Shown: positions 35,722 through 46,502, counted from the first letter of the stretch. The stretch: DNA of 64,000 nucleotides from Mycolicibacterium frederiksbergense (GCF_012223425.1 NZ_CP038799.1:2108001-2172000); one strand, 5' to 3'. Translations and numbers: made by a program. Notes: generated by a model from the sequence alone, not told the origin.

Positions 35722-36666
35722 GTGCCGACAACCTGGTCCCGGCGAGGTTTCCTGATGGCGCTTGCCGCCGGGTCGATGGCAGCGGTGACCGCATGCAAAT
35801 CGGACCCACCCGGCACCGTCGCCGATGACGGCTCCGTCACCGTCGACCACGCGTTCGGCGAGACCAAGGTTCCGGCGCCGCCCACCCGGGTGATCAGCGC
35901 CGGACTGACCGGGCAGGATTGTCTGCTCGCCGTCGGAGTGGTCCCGATCGCGGTCACCGAATGGTTCGGCGGGCAGCCGTTCGCGGTGTGGCCGTGGGCG
36001 GTCCCCGCTCTCGGTACCGCTCAGCCGGCCGTGCTGAACCTCGACGGCGGCATCAACTTCGAGGCCATCACCGCGCTCAACTCGGATCTGATCATCGCCA
36101 CCAATGCCGGGCTCGATCGGGATACCTACACCCGGCTGTCCAACGTCGCGCCGACCATCGCTCAAGCCGGCCAGGACGCGTTCTTCGAGCCGTGGAAGGA
36201 CCAGGCCACCGCGATCGGGGCGGCGGTGTTTCAGCACGACCAGATGCAGCAGCTCATCGCCGATATCGACACCCGGTTCACGACGTTGGGCACGCAGACT
36301 CCCGCGTTCACGGGCAAACGGGCGCTGCTGCTGCAGGGCAGCCTGGACGACGGCGGGCTGGTGACGACCCCGGCCGGCTGGCGCACCGAGTTCCTCACCC
36401 AGCTGGGTTTCGAGATACCGGAGGTCGACGCGACGGTGCCCCGCGACCGGATGGCCGAGGTACTGGGCGGCGCGGATGTGCTGATCTGGGCCGCCGACGA
36501 CGCGGAGACCGCGATACTGGCCGCCGACCCGATCGTCGCCGAGCAGGGCGGGCGCAATGTCTTCACCGGCCGCGACCTGGCCGCGGCGATCGCCTTCTGC
36601 TCTCCGCTGTCGCTGCCGCTGGTGGCCGATCAGCTGCCGCCGATGCTGAGCGCCGCCCTGGCCTGA
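35722..36666 (+). CDS. Iron-siderophore-type ABC transporter substrate-binding lipoprotein
   Basis: The 314-aa protein begins with a twin-arginine signal (SRRGFLMALAAGS) and a lipobox ending VTAC at Cys25, so it is exported by Tat and anchored outside the membrane. The rest is a FepB/BtuF-type binding fold: VISAGLTGQDCLLAVGVVPI, FEAITALNSDLIIATNAGL and FCSPLSLPLVADQL. The ligand would be a ferric siderophore or similar. No permease or ATPase gene is adjacent, so partners must be elsewhere. The GTG start gives the complete signal. Confidence 0.9.
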   Translation: MPTTWSRRGFLMALAAGSMAAVTACKSDPPGTVADDGSVTVDHAFGETKVPAPPTRVISAGLTGQDCLLAVGVVPIAVTEWFGGQPFAVWPWAVPALGTAQPAVLNLDGGINFEAITALNSDLIIATNAGLDRDTYTRLSNVAPTIAQAGQDAFFEPWKDQATAIGAAVFQHDQMQQLIADIDTRFTTLGTQTPAFTGKRALLLQGSLDDGGLVTTPAGWRTEFLTQLGFEIPEVDATVPRDRMAEVLGGADVLIWAADDAETAILAADPIVAEQGGRNVFTGRDLAAAIAFCSPLSLPLVADQLPPMLSAALA

Positions 36667-36678
36667 CAAGATATCCGG

Positions 36679-37368
36679 GTGAGCAGCCTGACCGACTCCC
36701 CCGAACAGCGACCATCGTTTGCCCAAGTCGGTTCGGCCTACTATCCGGTGCTCGTCGCCGTCTTCACCGCCCTGGTGATCATCTCCAACGTCACCGCCAC
36801 CAAGGGGGTGGCCTTCGGCCCGATCATCACCGACGGCGGTTTCATCGTCTTCCCGCTCACCTACGTGATCGGCGACGTGCTCTCCGAGGTGTACGGCTTC
36901 AAGGCCGCCCGCAAGGCGATCCTGCTCGGATTCGGGATGAACGCGCTGGCCGCGGCGGCGTTCTGGGTGACCATCTATCTGCCGGCCGCCGACTTCTACG
37001 TCAACCAGCCGCACTTCGAGAACGTCGTACACGCCTACACCCAACTGATCGTGGCCGGGCTGGCCGGCTTCCTCGTCGGCCAGACCATCAACGCCTGGCT
37101 GGTGGTGAAGATCAAGGAGCGCACCAAGGAGAAGCACCTGTGGGCCCGGTTGATCGGCTCCACGTTCGGCGGCCAGCTCGGTGACACCCTGGTGTTCTGC
37201 GCCATCGCCGCCAATGCCATCGGGATCACCAGCTTCCACGACTTCGTCGTCTACACCGCGCTGGGCTGGCTGTACAAGACCGTCATCGAGATCGTCATGT
37301 TGCCGGTGACCTACCGGGTGATCGCGGTGATCAAGCGTCGCGAGCCGACGTACCAGCCCGCGGCGTGA
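36679..37368 (+). CDS. yhhQ: YhhQ-family queuosine precursor transporter
   Basis: The 229-aa membrane protein has about six hydrophobic segments. Family marks include ISNVTATKGVAFGPIITDGG, VIGDVLSEVYGFKAAR and FGGQLGDTLVFCAIA. YhhQ proteins import 7-cyano- or 7-aminomethyl-deazaguanine for queuosine in tRNA. The GTG start lies 12 bp after the preceding lipoprotein gene, though a shared role is not evident. Confidence 0.9.
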   Translation: MSSLTDSPEQRPSFAQVGSAYYPVLVAVFTALVIISNVTATKGVAFGPIITDGGFIVFPLTYVIGDVLSEVYGFKAARKAILLGFGMNALAAAAFWVTIYLPAADFYVNQPHFENVVHAYTQLIVAGLAGFLVGQTINAWLVVKIKERTKEKHLWARLIGSTFGGQLGDTLVFCAIAANAIGITSFHDFVVYTALGWLYKTVIEIVMLPVTYRVIAVIKRREPTYQPAA

Positions 37369-37477
37369 GACCCAGCGAGAAGCCGGAAGCGGATCGCGTA
37401 TGAGCAAGCCCTAAGGCTCCTCTGGCAAAGCTCGCAGAGCCCTCGAGAAATAACTTACTCGGCGGTAGCTTCGGTAG

Positions 37478-38131
37478 ATGAGCCTGACAACGGAAATCAA
37501 GGCGCCCGGCGCACTGGGCACCGTGCACGACTATGGCGACCAGGCGCTGCTGCTCGAGTTCGACAGCACCGCGGATGTATTGGCCTGGACCGACACCCTG
37601 ACACGGGCAGCTCTGCCGGGCGTTGTCGACATCGTGCCCGCCTCCCGGACCGTACTGATGAAGCTCGATGGGCCCCGCTATCTCGCGCCGACCCGGCAAC
37701 GGCTCGGAAAGCTGCACCCGGAGCAGTCCGTCACCGAGGGCCGCACGGCCGATGAACCCGACACGGTCATCGAGGTGACCTACGACGGCGCCGACCTGGA
37801 CGCGGTCGCGGAGCTCACCGGGCTGAGCACTGCCGACGTGATCGCCGCCCACACCGGAACCCTGTGGCGGGTCGGATTCGGGGGTTTCGCACCGGGATTC
37901 GCGTATCTGGTCGGCGGGGACCCGCGCCTGCAGGTACCTCGCCGCGATGAGCCGCGCACCCGGGTGCCCGCCGGGTCGGTCGGTCTGGCCGGCGAGTTCA
38001 GCGGCGTCTACCCCGCGAATCCCCGGCGGCTGGCAGCTGATCGGCCGTACCGACGCCGCTCTGTTCGACGTCACCCGGGACAAACCCGCCCTGCTGACAC
38101 CGGGGATGACCGTCGCGTTCCGGGAGATCTC

Positions 38132-38135
<4 letters not shown>
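37478..38135 (+). pseudogene. pxpB: 5-oxoprolinase subunit PxpB, frameshifted
   Basis: PxpB (KipI/allophanate hydrolase subunit 1 type) works with PxpA and PxpC to open 5-oxoproline with ATP. The frame is normal through [20 protein letters not shown] and AGEFSGVYP. Near 38011-38022 the frame changes: the correct end [20 protein letters not shown]...TVAFREIS lies in the next frame and stops at 38135, overlapping the pxpC start by 4 bp. The original frame runs on without a stop straight into pxpC, giving an artificial fusion with about 35 nonsense residues. It is either a real lesion or a sequence error. Confidence 0.82.
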
Positions 38136-39650
<1,515 letters not shown>

Positions 39651-39801
39651 GCCGGCACCTCACAGGCCGGCGCCGTTGGCGGTGAGCGGAAGTTCACTGC
39701 CGGGTTATCGCGAGCAGCGATTGTGCAACATTGCCCTTCTAGCCTCTGACCTCATGCTCACTGCACTGCAGCCCGGTGCGACACCGCCACGCAATCACCA
39801 G

Positions 39802-39817
39802 GTAACACCCGAGAAAC
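39802..39817 (+). promoter_or_regulatory. GlnR-type box upstream of nnaR
   Basis: GTAAC-N6-GAAAC matches the actinobacterial GlnR consensus half-sites and spacing exactly. It lies 22 bp before the nnaR start, so nitrogen limitation would act on nnaR through GlnR. Confidence 0.7.
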
Positions 39818-39839
39818 ATGCACTGAATACACAGGGGAC

Positions 39840-40988
39840 ATGACCGAACCTGACTGGGCTCCGCTCACCGGGTTCCGGGTCGCGGTGACCTCCGCCCGGC
39901 GAGCCGAAGAGCTGAGCGCCCTGCTGACCCGCCGCGGCGCCGCCGTGACCAGCGCGGCCGCCATCACCATGGTGCCGCTGCCCGACGACGACGAACTGCG
40001 GGTCAACACCGAGGCCCTGATCGCCGCTCCCCCGGACATCGTCATCGCCACCACCGGCATCGGGCTGCGCGGCTGGATCGCCGCGGCCGACGGCTGGGGG
40101 CTGGCCCACGAACTGACCGCGGCGCTGGGCAACGCGCGCATCGTCTCCCGCGGACCCAAGGCGACCGGCGCACTGCGCGCCGCAGGCCTGCCCGAGGAAT
40201 GGTCCCCGGAGTCGGAGTCCTCCCGCGAGCTGCTGCACTACCTGCTGGAGGGCGGCATCGTCGGAATGCGGGTGGCCGTCCAGTTGCACGGCACCAACGA
40301 CGACTGGGACCCGTTCCCGGAGTTCCTGGACGAGCTGCGGGCCGCCGGCGCCGATGTGGTGCCGATCCGGGTCTACCGATGGAATCCGGCACCGCGCAAC
40401 GGACCGTTCGATCAGCTGGTCCTCGGTATCGCCGAACAACGCTTCGATGCGGTCAGCTTCACCTCCGCGCCGGCCGTCGCGGCCCTGCTGCTGCGTGCCC
40501 GCGACCTCGATGTGGAACCCGCCGTCCTGACCGCACTGCGCACCAATGTGCACGCCATGTGCGTCGGACCGATCACCGCCCGACCACTGGTGCGTCTCGG
40601 CGTGCCCACCTCGGCCCCGGAGCGGATGCGCCTGGGCGCGCTGGCCCGCCACATCACCGATGAGCTGCCGCTGCTGCAGTCCCGCCGGATACGGGTCGCC
40701 GGGCACCTGCTGGAGATCCGCGGCACCTGTGTGATGGTCGACGAGGTGGTCAAGGAGCTGCCGCCGGCCGGGATGGCGACCATCCGGGCACTGGCCCACC
40801 GCCCGGGCGCGGTGGTGTCGCGCTCCGATCTGCTGAGCGCGCTGCCGGGCAGCGGTACCGACACCCATGCCGTCGAGACCGCCGTACTGCGTCTACGAAC
40901 AGCGTTGGGCGACAAGAACATCGTGTCGACGGTCGTCAAACGCGGGTACCGGCTGGCCGTCGACGAGTTCCCGGCAGGTGCGGCATGA
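39840..40988 (+). CDS. nnaR: NnaR-type regulator: HemD-like domain with winged-helix C-terminus
   Basis: The 382-aa protein joins an uroporphyrinogen-III-synthase-like domain (about 10-270: GFRVAVTSARRAEELSALLT, VIATTGIGLRGW, DAVSFTSAPAVAALL) to an OmpR-type winged helix (about 290-378: RALAHRPGAVVSRSDLL, VVKRGYRLAV). This is the layout of M. smegmatis NnaR and Rv0260c, which activates nitrate/nitrite assimilation genes. Its neighbours are a sirohydrochlorin chelatase (coupled by ATGA) and nirBD. A GlnR box lies before it. It probably does not make heme intermediates but senses nitrite or a tetrapyrrole. Confidence 0.93.
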   Translation: MTEPDWAPLTGFRVAVTSARRAEELSALLTRRGAAVTSAAAITMVPLPDDDELRVNTEALIAAPPDIVIATTGIGLRGWIAAADGWGLAHELTAALGNARIVSRGPKATGALRAAGLPEEWSPESESSRELLHYLLEGGIVGMRVAVQLHGTNDDWDPFPEFLDELRAAGADVVPIRVYRWNPAPRNGPFDQLVLGIAEQRFDAVSFTSAPAVAALLLRARDLDVEPAVLTALRTNVHAMCVGPITARPLVRLGVPTSAPERMRLGALARHITDELPLLQSRRIRVAGHLLEIRGTCVMVDEVVKELPPAGMATIRALAHRPGAVVSRSDLLSALPGSGTDTHAVETAVLRLRTALGDKNIVSTVVKRGYRLAVDEFPAGAA

Positions 40989-41695
40989 ACCGGGGCGCCG
41001 CCGCCGTGCTGGTGGCCCACGGCACCCGCAAACCGGGCGGCGTCGCCATGGTGGAGGAACTTGCGCGCCGCGTCGGCGACGTGCTCGACCGCGAGGTGCA
41101 CGTCGCGTTCGTCGACGTGCTCGGACCGACCCCGACCGAGGTGCTCGACCGCCTGCCCGCGCACCGGCCCGCGGTCCTGGTGCCCGCCTTCCTGGCCGGG
41201 GGATACCACGTCCGTGTCGACGTCCCCGCTCATGTGCAGGCCAGCACCCACCCCGATGTCACGGTGACCAGGCCGCTGGGCCCGTGCGCGGGCGCCGTCC
41301 GCGTGATCGCCGACCGGCTCTTCGAATCGGGCTGGCGCCCGGGCGATTCCGTCATCCTGGCGGCGGCCGGAACGTCGGATCGCAGCGCGCAGTCCGATCT
41401 GCGGCAGACCGCGGCGATGTTGTCCGCACTGATCGGCGACCGGGTCGAACTCGGCTATGCCGCCACCGGTGCCCCGACGGTCGCCGACGCGGTCGAGGCT
41501 GCGCGGGCCCGATCCGGCGGGGCACGGCTGGCCGTAGCGTCCTACCTGCTGGCCGACGGCCTGTTCCAGGACCGGTTGCGCGCGGCGGGCGCCGATATCG
41601 TCAGCGAGCCGCTGGGCATCCATCCGGGCATGATCCGGCTGATCGCGAGCCGGTTCCGGCGCGCGCAGGCCGCGCAGCTGTCCCGCGCCGCCTGA
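40985..41695 (+). CDS. Sirohydrochlorin chelatase (CbiX/SirB type)
   Basis: The 236-aa protein contains two CbiX-like halves. Active-site histidines are visible in VAHGTRKPGG and LAGGYHVRVD. It inserts Fe into sirohydrochlorin to make siroheme, the cofactor of the nearby NirB (homologue of Rv0259c). The start overlaps nnaR by 4 bp, so regulator and cofactor enzyme are made together. Confidence 0.92.
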   Translation: MNRGAAAVLVAHGTRKPGGVAMVEELARRVGDVLDREVHVAFVDVLGPTPTEVLDRLPAHRPAVLVPAFLAGGYHVRVDVPAHVQASTHPDVTVTRPLGPCAGAVRVIADRLFESGWRPGDSVILAAAGTSDRSAQSDLRQTAAMLSALIGDRVELGYAATGAPTVADAVEAARARSGGARLAVASYLLADGLFQDRLRAAGADIVSEPLGIHPGMIRLIASRFRRAQAAQLSRAA

Positions 41696-41746
41696 GCTGA
41701 GCTGGCGATTCGGGGACACCGGCGTTCCTCGGCTAATATCGCACAA

Positions 41747-42010
41747 ATGGTTTCGCAGGGGGGAGGTGAGCAGCTGCGTGCGCAGCTGCTCACGATATTG
41801 CAGGACGCCGACCGCCCGATGACCACCTCGGAACTGCGCGACCACCTGCACGCGCACTGCGCGTCACGCGTCGTGATCGAGACCGTCTACCGCAATCTCA
41901 CCGTGCTCCAGCGTCGCGATGAGGTGGAGCGCCGACCGGGTCCAGGCCGGGACGCCTTCTGGGGTCCGACGGAGGCTACCCAGCGATCTCTACGCAACCG
42001 TCCGGCGTGA
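41747..42010 (+). CDS. Small winged-helix-like protein
   Basis: This is an 87-aa protein with a helix-turn-helix arrangement (RAQLLTILQDADRPMTTSEL, RVVIETVYRNLTVLQRRDEV), resembling regulators of the Fur/BlaI winged-helix shape without metal sites. Its 3' end overlaps the nirD 3' end by 35 bp in convergent orientation. A role in the nitrite module is possible but not shown. Confidence 0.65.
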   Translation: MVSQGGGEQLRAQLLTILQDADRPMTTSELRDHLHAHCASRVVIETVYRNLTVLQRRDEVERRPGPGRDAFWGPTEATQRSLRNRPA

Positions 42011-42347
42011 TCCGGGTCCGGTAAACCGGCACCGAAACATCCGGATTATCAAGGCAGACACCATCTTCCAGTGAGAACGCTTGCTTCTTGATCGGTGACT
42101 GCACGCAGGCCCGGCCGGCGCGGTCCCCGACGATGCCCCGTGACAGCACAGCGGCGCCGGAAAACGGATCGATATTGCTCACCGCATGCAGCGCACCGTC
42201 ATCGAGCCGGAACAGCGCGACCTGCACACCACCGGGCAACAACACCGCGACACCGCGGCACGGCAGCAGCCGGTCATACGCACACGCCGATGTCCATTCC
42301 GAATTGCCCTGGGCATCCATGTCTTTGCGATCATCGAGCAAGGTCAT
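41976..42347 (-). CDS. nirD: Nitrite reductase small subunit NirD
   Basis: This 123-aa Rieske-like subunit of assimilatory NAD(P)H nitrite reductase contains ALFRLDDGALHAVSNIDPFS and GDRAGRACVQSPIKKQAFSL. As in other NirD proteins, the cluster ligands of true Rieske proteins are absent. It overlaps nirB by 4 bp and is the second gene of the operon. Confidence 0.94.
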   Translation of the reverse strand: MTLLDDRKDMDAQGNSEWTSACAYDRLLPCRGVAVLLPGGVQVALFRLDDGALHAVSNIDPFSGAAVLSRGIVGDRAGRACVQSPIKKQAFSLEDGVCLDNPDVSVPVYRTRITPDGCVEIAG

Positions 42348-44899
42348 GAGGTCTCCTGTGCTGGCATCTTCGGCATCCCGATCGGCACCTTGCGGCCGAA
42401 CGACTCGGTGAACTCGATGGTCGGGTCCGCGATCTCGGGAGCATTGACGAACGAGACGAAGCGCGACAGCTTCTCCGGGTCATCCAGCACGCCCTTCCAT
42501 TCGCAGGCGTAGCCGTCGACGTGGCGTGCCACCGCTGCCTCGAATTCCGCTGCCAGCCCGAGCGAGTCGTTGCAGACGACATCGCGCAGATGGTCCAGGC
42601 CGCCTTCGAGGGCGTCCAGCCACGGCGCGGTGCGCTGCAAGCGGTCCGCGGTGCGGATGTAGAACATCAGGTAGCGGTCGATATAGCGGATCAGCGTCTC
42701 GTCATCGAGATCGCCGGCGAGCAGTTGGGCGTGCTTGGGGGTCATCCCGCCGTTGCCGGATACGTAGAGATTCCAGCCGGTTTCGGTGGCGATGACACCG
42801 ACGTCCTTGCCGCGGGCTTCCGCACATTCGCGGGCGCAGCCCGACACACCCATCTTGATCTTGTGGGGTGCGCGCAGCCCGCGGTAGCGAAGCTCCAGGT
42901 TGATGGCCATCTGCACCGAATCCTGCTGGCCGTAGCGGCACCAGTCGCTGCCCACGCAGCTCTTCACGGTGCGCAGCGATTTGCCGTAGGCCTGACCGGA
43001 TTCCATGCCGCCCTCGACCAGCCGACGCCAGATCTCCGGCAGCTGATCAACCCTGGCGCCGAACATGTCGATGCGCTGGCCGCCGGTGATCTTGGTGTAG
43101 AGATCGAAATCCCTTGCGATCTCCCCGATCAGGATCAGCTGCTCGGGGGTGATGTCACCGCCGGGCACCCGCGGCACCACCGAGTAGCTGCCGTTCTTCT
43201 GGATGTTGGCCAGGAAATGGTCGTTGGAGTCCTGCAGCGAGGCCTGCTCGCCGCCCAGGACGTGGTCCGAGCTGGTCGAGGCCAGGATCGAGGCGACGGT
43301 GGGTTTGCATATATCGCAACCCTTTCCGGTGCCGAACTTCTCGATCAGACCGGAGAAGGTGCGGATCTCGGTGGCACTGATGATCTCGAACATCTCGGCG
43401 CGGGACTGACTGAAATGCTCACACAGCGAGGTGGATTGCTCGACGCCCTCGGCCTCCAACAGCTGTTTGAGCAGCGGGACGCACGATCCGCAGGAGGTGC
43501 CGGCCAGCGTGCACTTCTTCAAGCCGGGCACATCGGTACAGCCACCGCAGATGGCCTCCTTCAGATCACCTTTGGTGACGTTGTTACAGGAGCAGATCTG
43601 CGCGATATCGGGCAGTGCGCCGACACCCAGCGCGCTGGCACCGTCACCGGCCGGTGCGATGAGGGAGAGCGGATCGCCGGGCAGCTCACTGGCCACCATC
43701 GGGCGCAGCACACCGTAGGCCGATGCGTCACCGACCAGGATGCCGCCGAGCAGCGTCTTGGCGTCATCGGAGAGCACCAGTTTGGCGTAGGTCTGCTTGA
43801 CCGGGTCGTTGACCACGACGTCCAGGCTGTTGGGTGTATGTCCCTTGGCGTCACCGAAACTGGCCACGTCCACACCCAGAAGTTTGAGCTTGGTGGACAT
43901 GTCGGCCTCACCGAATTCGGCCGCACCGCCGAGCAACCGGTCGGCGACCACCTCGGCGCTGGTGTAGCCCGGGCCGACCAGCCCGTAGCAGCGGCCCTCG
44001 ATGGCCGCCACCTCGCCGACCGCGTAGATGTCGGGATCGCTGGTGACACAGGACCGATCGGTCATCACGCCGCCGCGCTGGGCGAGCTCGAGCCCGACGT
44101 CGCGGGCCAGTTCGTCGCGGGGGCGCACACCGGCGGCGAAGATGACGACACCGGCCTCGATGCTGGTGCCGTCGTTGAGCGTCACCCGCACCGCGTCGTT
44201 GGACTGGGATTTGCGCAGCGGCTGGTTCTTCTGGGCCGGCTGGATGCTCTCGGTGCTCACGCCGGTGTGCACCTCGATGCCCAGGCCGCGGATCATCCGG
44301 GTCAGTACGGCGCCGCCGGCCTCGTCGAGCTGGGCCGCCATCAAATGCGGTGACATCTCCAGCACGTGGGTGTCCAACCCGAAGCCACGCAGCGCATTGG
44401 CGGCTTCCAGACCGAGCAGCCCGCCACCGATGACCACGCCGACCGGCGTCTTCGTCTTGGCCGCGGCCAGTGCGCCGTCCCGGATGGCGTCCAGGTCGTC
44501 GAGGGTGCGGTAGACGTGGCACTGCGGCAGATCACGGCCGGGCACCGGCGGCACGAAGGCGTAGGAACCGGTGGCCAGGACCAGGGCGTCGTAATCCAGG
44601 GACCGGCCGTCGGCCAAGGTGACGGTCTTGGCGGCCCGGTCGATATCCCGGGCCGCCAAGCCCAGATGCAGGACGACACCGTTGTCGCCTGCATAGTCAT
44701 TGCCGGGCAGTGCGAGCTTGGACCGGTCCCAGTGCTCGGTGTATCCGGTCAGGCCGACCCGGTCATAGGCCGCGTCGGCCTCCTCGGAGAGCACGGTGAT
44801 CCGCCACGCACCCTCGGTGTCGCGGGACCGCAACGCCTCGACGAAGCGGTGCCCGACCATGCCGTGTCCGACGACCACCACATGCTTGGCTGATTGCAT
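42344..44899 (-). CDS. nirB: Assimilatory nitrite reductase large subunit NirB
   Basis: The 851-aa enzyme reduces nitrite to ammonium with NAD(P)H. Domains in order: FAD/NAD(P) module (HVVVVGHGMVGHRFVEAL at the start; VIGGGLLGLEAANAL near 155), a BFD-type [2Fe-2S] segment (ICSCNNVTKGDL...CGSCVPLLKQL), ferredoxin-like halves and the siroheme/[4Fe-4S] ligands CVGSDWC and GCAREC. Length agrees with M. tuberculosis NirB. The promoter region contains a 28-bp palindrome. It acts with NirD and needs siroheme from the chelatase encoded at 40985. Confidence 0.96.
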   Translation of the reverse strand: MQSAKHVVVVGHGMVGHRFVEALRSRDTEGAWRITVLSEEADAAYDRVGLTGYTEHWDRSKLALPGNDYAGDNGVVLHLGLAARDIDRAAKTVTLADGRSLDYDALVLATGSYAFVPPVPGRDLPQCHVYRTLDDLDAIRDGALAAAKTKTPVGVVIGGGLLGLEAANALRGFGLDTHVLEMSPHLMAAQLDEAGGAVLTRMIRGLGIEVHTGVSTESIQPAQKNQPLRKSQSNDAVRVTLNDGTSIEAGVVIFAAGVRPRDELARDVGLELAQRGGVMTDRSCVTSDPDIYAVGEVAAIEGRCYGLVGPGYTSAEVVADRLLGGAAEFGEADMSTKLKLLGVDVASFGDAKGHTPNSLDVVVNDPVKQTYAKLVLSDDAKTLLGGILVGDASAYGVLRPMVASELPGDPLSLIAPAGDGASALGVGALPDIAQICSCNNVTKGDLKEAICGGCTDVPGLKKCTLAGTSCGSCVPLLKQLLEAEGVEQSTSLCEHFSQSRAEMFEIISATEIRTFSGLIEKFGTGKGCDICKPTVASILASTSSDHVLGGEQASLQDSNDHFLANIQKNGSYSVVPRVPGGDITPEQLILIGEIARDFDLYTKITGGQRIDMFGARVDQLPEIWRRLVEGGMESGQAYGKSLRTVKSCVGSDWCRYGQQDSVQMAINLELRYRGLRAPHKIKMGVSGCARECAEARGKDVGVIATETGWNLYVSGNGGMTPKHAQLLAGDLDDETLIRYIDRYLMFYIRTADRLQRTAPWLDALEGGLDHLRDVVCNDSLGLAAEFEAAVARHVDGYACEWKGVLDDPEKLSRFVSFVNAPEIADPTIEFTESFGRKVPIGMPKMPAQETS

Positions 44900-44964
44900 A
44901 CCGCGACGGTAGGGAGCCGATATTGCCGCAATGTCGCCTCGTGTGAATCGGCCGTCACGGTGTT

Positions 44965-44992
44965 CTCACATCGGCCGGTGAGCCGATGTGAG
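44965..44992. promoter_or_regulatory. 28-bp palindrome upstream of nirB
   Basis: CTCACATCGGC-CGGTGA-GCCGATGTGAG has perfect 11-bp arms, 66 bp upstream of the nirB start codon. It is a good candidate for the NnaR binding site, though another regulator is possible. The remainder of 44900-45219 shows no convincing gene. Confidence 0.6.
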
Positions 44993-45219
44993 TGCCGCTC
45001 CAGGATGACCCGCAGATCTGTCGGTGTACCGGCGGACACTGCCGACATGCGGGATCCGTTCATCGGAAGCGAGGCACTGGCCGAAGGCCGCCCGGCTCCG
45101 ATCCCGCCGCCATGGGGTGCGGGCCGGTTACCCGGCCGCCGCGCCGCATGGTGCCCGCTATATCGATCCCCGGGCTACCCGCGGTCACCGTGCGAAAGAT
45201 CCGCCGGGCCTGGGCCTTA

Positions 45220-45275
45220 CGTTCGTAACGTCATGGCGGTCGACGACCGGAGATTCCGCCGTGGCGTTACGAACG
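45220..45275. terminator. Long imperfect hairpin between nirB promoter and lyase gene
   Basis: CGTTCGTAACG-TCAT-GGCGG (45220-45239) pairs with CCGCC-GTGG-CGTTACGAACG (45256-45275). It lies 14 bp beyond the stop codon of the lyase gene, so it probably ends that transcript; the two identical CGTTCGTAACG arms could also bind a dimeric regulator. Confidence 0.55.
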
Positions 45276-45288
45276 ACCCCGTCTGCCG

Positions 45289-46047
45289 CTACTTCCAGGG
45301 CGCCACCAGTTCGTTGATTCGCTCGGTCAGGGTGAACTGCAGGAACGGCCCGAAGCTGATCCGGCCGACACCGAGCGGACCGAAGCGCGCCGGGTCGTCC
45401 TGGCCCGGCAGCGCGATCGCGTTGATCGGCAGCGGCAGCTCCTCGACGAGCCGGCGGTAGGTGTCGTCATCGTGGCGGCCCACCGGGTAGAGGCTGTCCG
45501 CGCCCGCGTCGGCGGCCATCTTCAGCTTGCGCACCGCGCGCTCGAACCGGTCGGACTCGTCGCCGACCTCCCGCAGGAAGAGATCGGTGCGGGCGTTGAT
45601 GACCACGTGCACGCCGGCGGCGTCGGCGGCCCTGCGGAGCTCACCGACCAGTGCGGCGTGATCCTCCTCGGAGCGGATCCGGCCGCCCTCGGAGTGCACG
45701 GTGTCCTCGATGTTGAGGCCGACCGCGCCGGCCGACAGCAGTCCGTCGATCAACCGGGCCCCCGACTCGCCGTAACCCGACTCGATGTCCACCGAGATCG
45801 GCACGTCGACCGCGCCGGTGATCTGCGCGACCCGGGTCAGCAGATCGTCATAGCTCATGCCCTCACCGTCGGGCTTGCCCACCGAGTCGGCCACCGGGTG
45901 ACTTCCCACGGTGAGCGCGGTGAAACCGGCATCGACCACGGTTTTCGCCGACCATGCGTCCCACACCGTCGGCAGGATCGCCGGGTCCCCGGGGCGGTGC
46001 AGCGCGAGCAGTGCGGAGGCCTTCTGCTGAAGATCTTGGTTGGACAT
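45289..46047 (-). CDS. Isocitrate lyase/PEP mutase family protein
   Basis: The 252-aa TIM-barrel enzyme is of the PEP mutase/oxaloacetate hydrolase-like group. Recognisable parts are PTVWDAWSAKTVVDAGFTAL, VPISVDIESGYGE, VGLNIEDTVHSEGG and NARTDLFL. The loop Cys of true isocitrate lyase (KKCGH) is absent, so isocitrate cleavage is unlikely. The ATG at 46047 follows AGGA. It stands alone, with a hairpin after its stop. Confidence 0.85.
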   Translation of the reverse strand: MSNQDLQQKASALLALHRPGDPAILPTVWDAWSAKTVVDAGFTALTVGSHPVADSVGKPDGEGMSYDDLLTRVAQITGAVDVPISVDIESGYGESGARLIDGLLSAGAVGLNIEDTVHSEGGRIRSEEDHAALVGELRRAADAAGVHVVINARTDLFLREVGDESDRFERAVRKLKMAADAGADSLYPVGRHDDDTYRRLVEELPLPINAIALPGQDDPARFGPLGVGRISFGPFLQFTLTERINELVAPWK

Positions 46048-46161
46048 CGGAATCCTTTTCCTCGACGTAGACGTGATCTGTCTCACTCTCAAGTCCGGGA
46101 TGTGGCTAACATCGAATGCGTAATGTGATCCCTGACACCCTTCAGCCCAAGGAGGTCACCC

Positions 46162-46455
46162 TTGTCCACCACGACCGAACTTGCCGAACTTCACGAACTG
46201 ATCGGCAACCTTCGCCGCTGCGTCACATCGCTGCGAGCCCGCTACGGCGACTCCCCGGCGATGCGCCGCATCGTCAACGACGCCGAACGCATGCTCAACG
46301 ATATCGACCGGCTGGACATCGATGCCGCGGAACTGGAGATGCGTGGAGCCCCAGCGCACTCCCGCCCCACCGAGAAGGTCTCCATCCCCGACACCGACTA
46401 CACCAGAGACTTCTGGCAGGGAGTCGATGACGAGGGTCTCGGCGGCAGCCGCTAG
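46162..46455 (+). CDS. Conserved hypothetical protein, Rv0250c-like
   Basis: The 97-aa soluble helical protein (TTTELAELHELIGNLRRCVT...) precedes the succinate dehydrogenase genes as Rv0250c does in M. tuberculosis. The TTG start has an excellent AAGGAGG site 6 bases before it. Its function is unknown; the constant position suggests a link to Sdh1 assembly or expression. Confidence 0.88.
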   Translation: MSTTTELAELHELIGNLRRCVTSLRARYGDSPAMRRIVNDAERMLNDIDRLDIDAAELEMRGAPAHSRPTEKVSIPDTDYTRDFWQGVDDEGLGGSR

Positions 46456-46502
46456 ACCGCCCGGGGTTCACCACCCCGATACAACAGAAGAAGAGGAACT
46501 CA

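Noticed and set aside
35035..37407. 790-aa minus-strand reading frame
   Set aside because: It spans three well-supported plus-strand genes (TetR, binding lipoprotein, YhhQ) and has no family features.
44894..45460. 188-aa gene on the plus strand over the nirB promoter
   Set aside because: It covers the palindrome and hairpin and runs antisense into the lyase gene; no domain or ribosome site.
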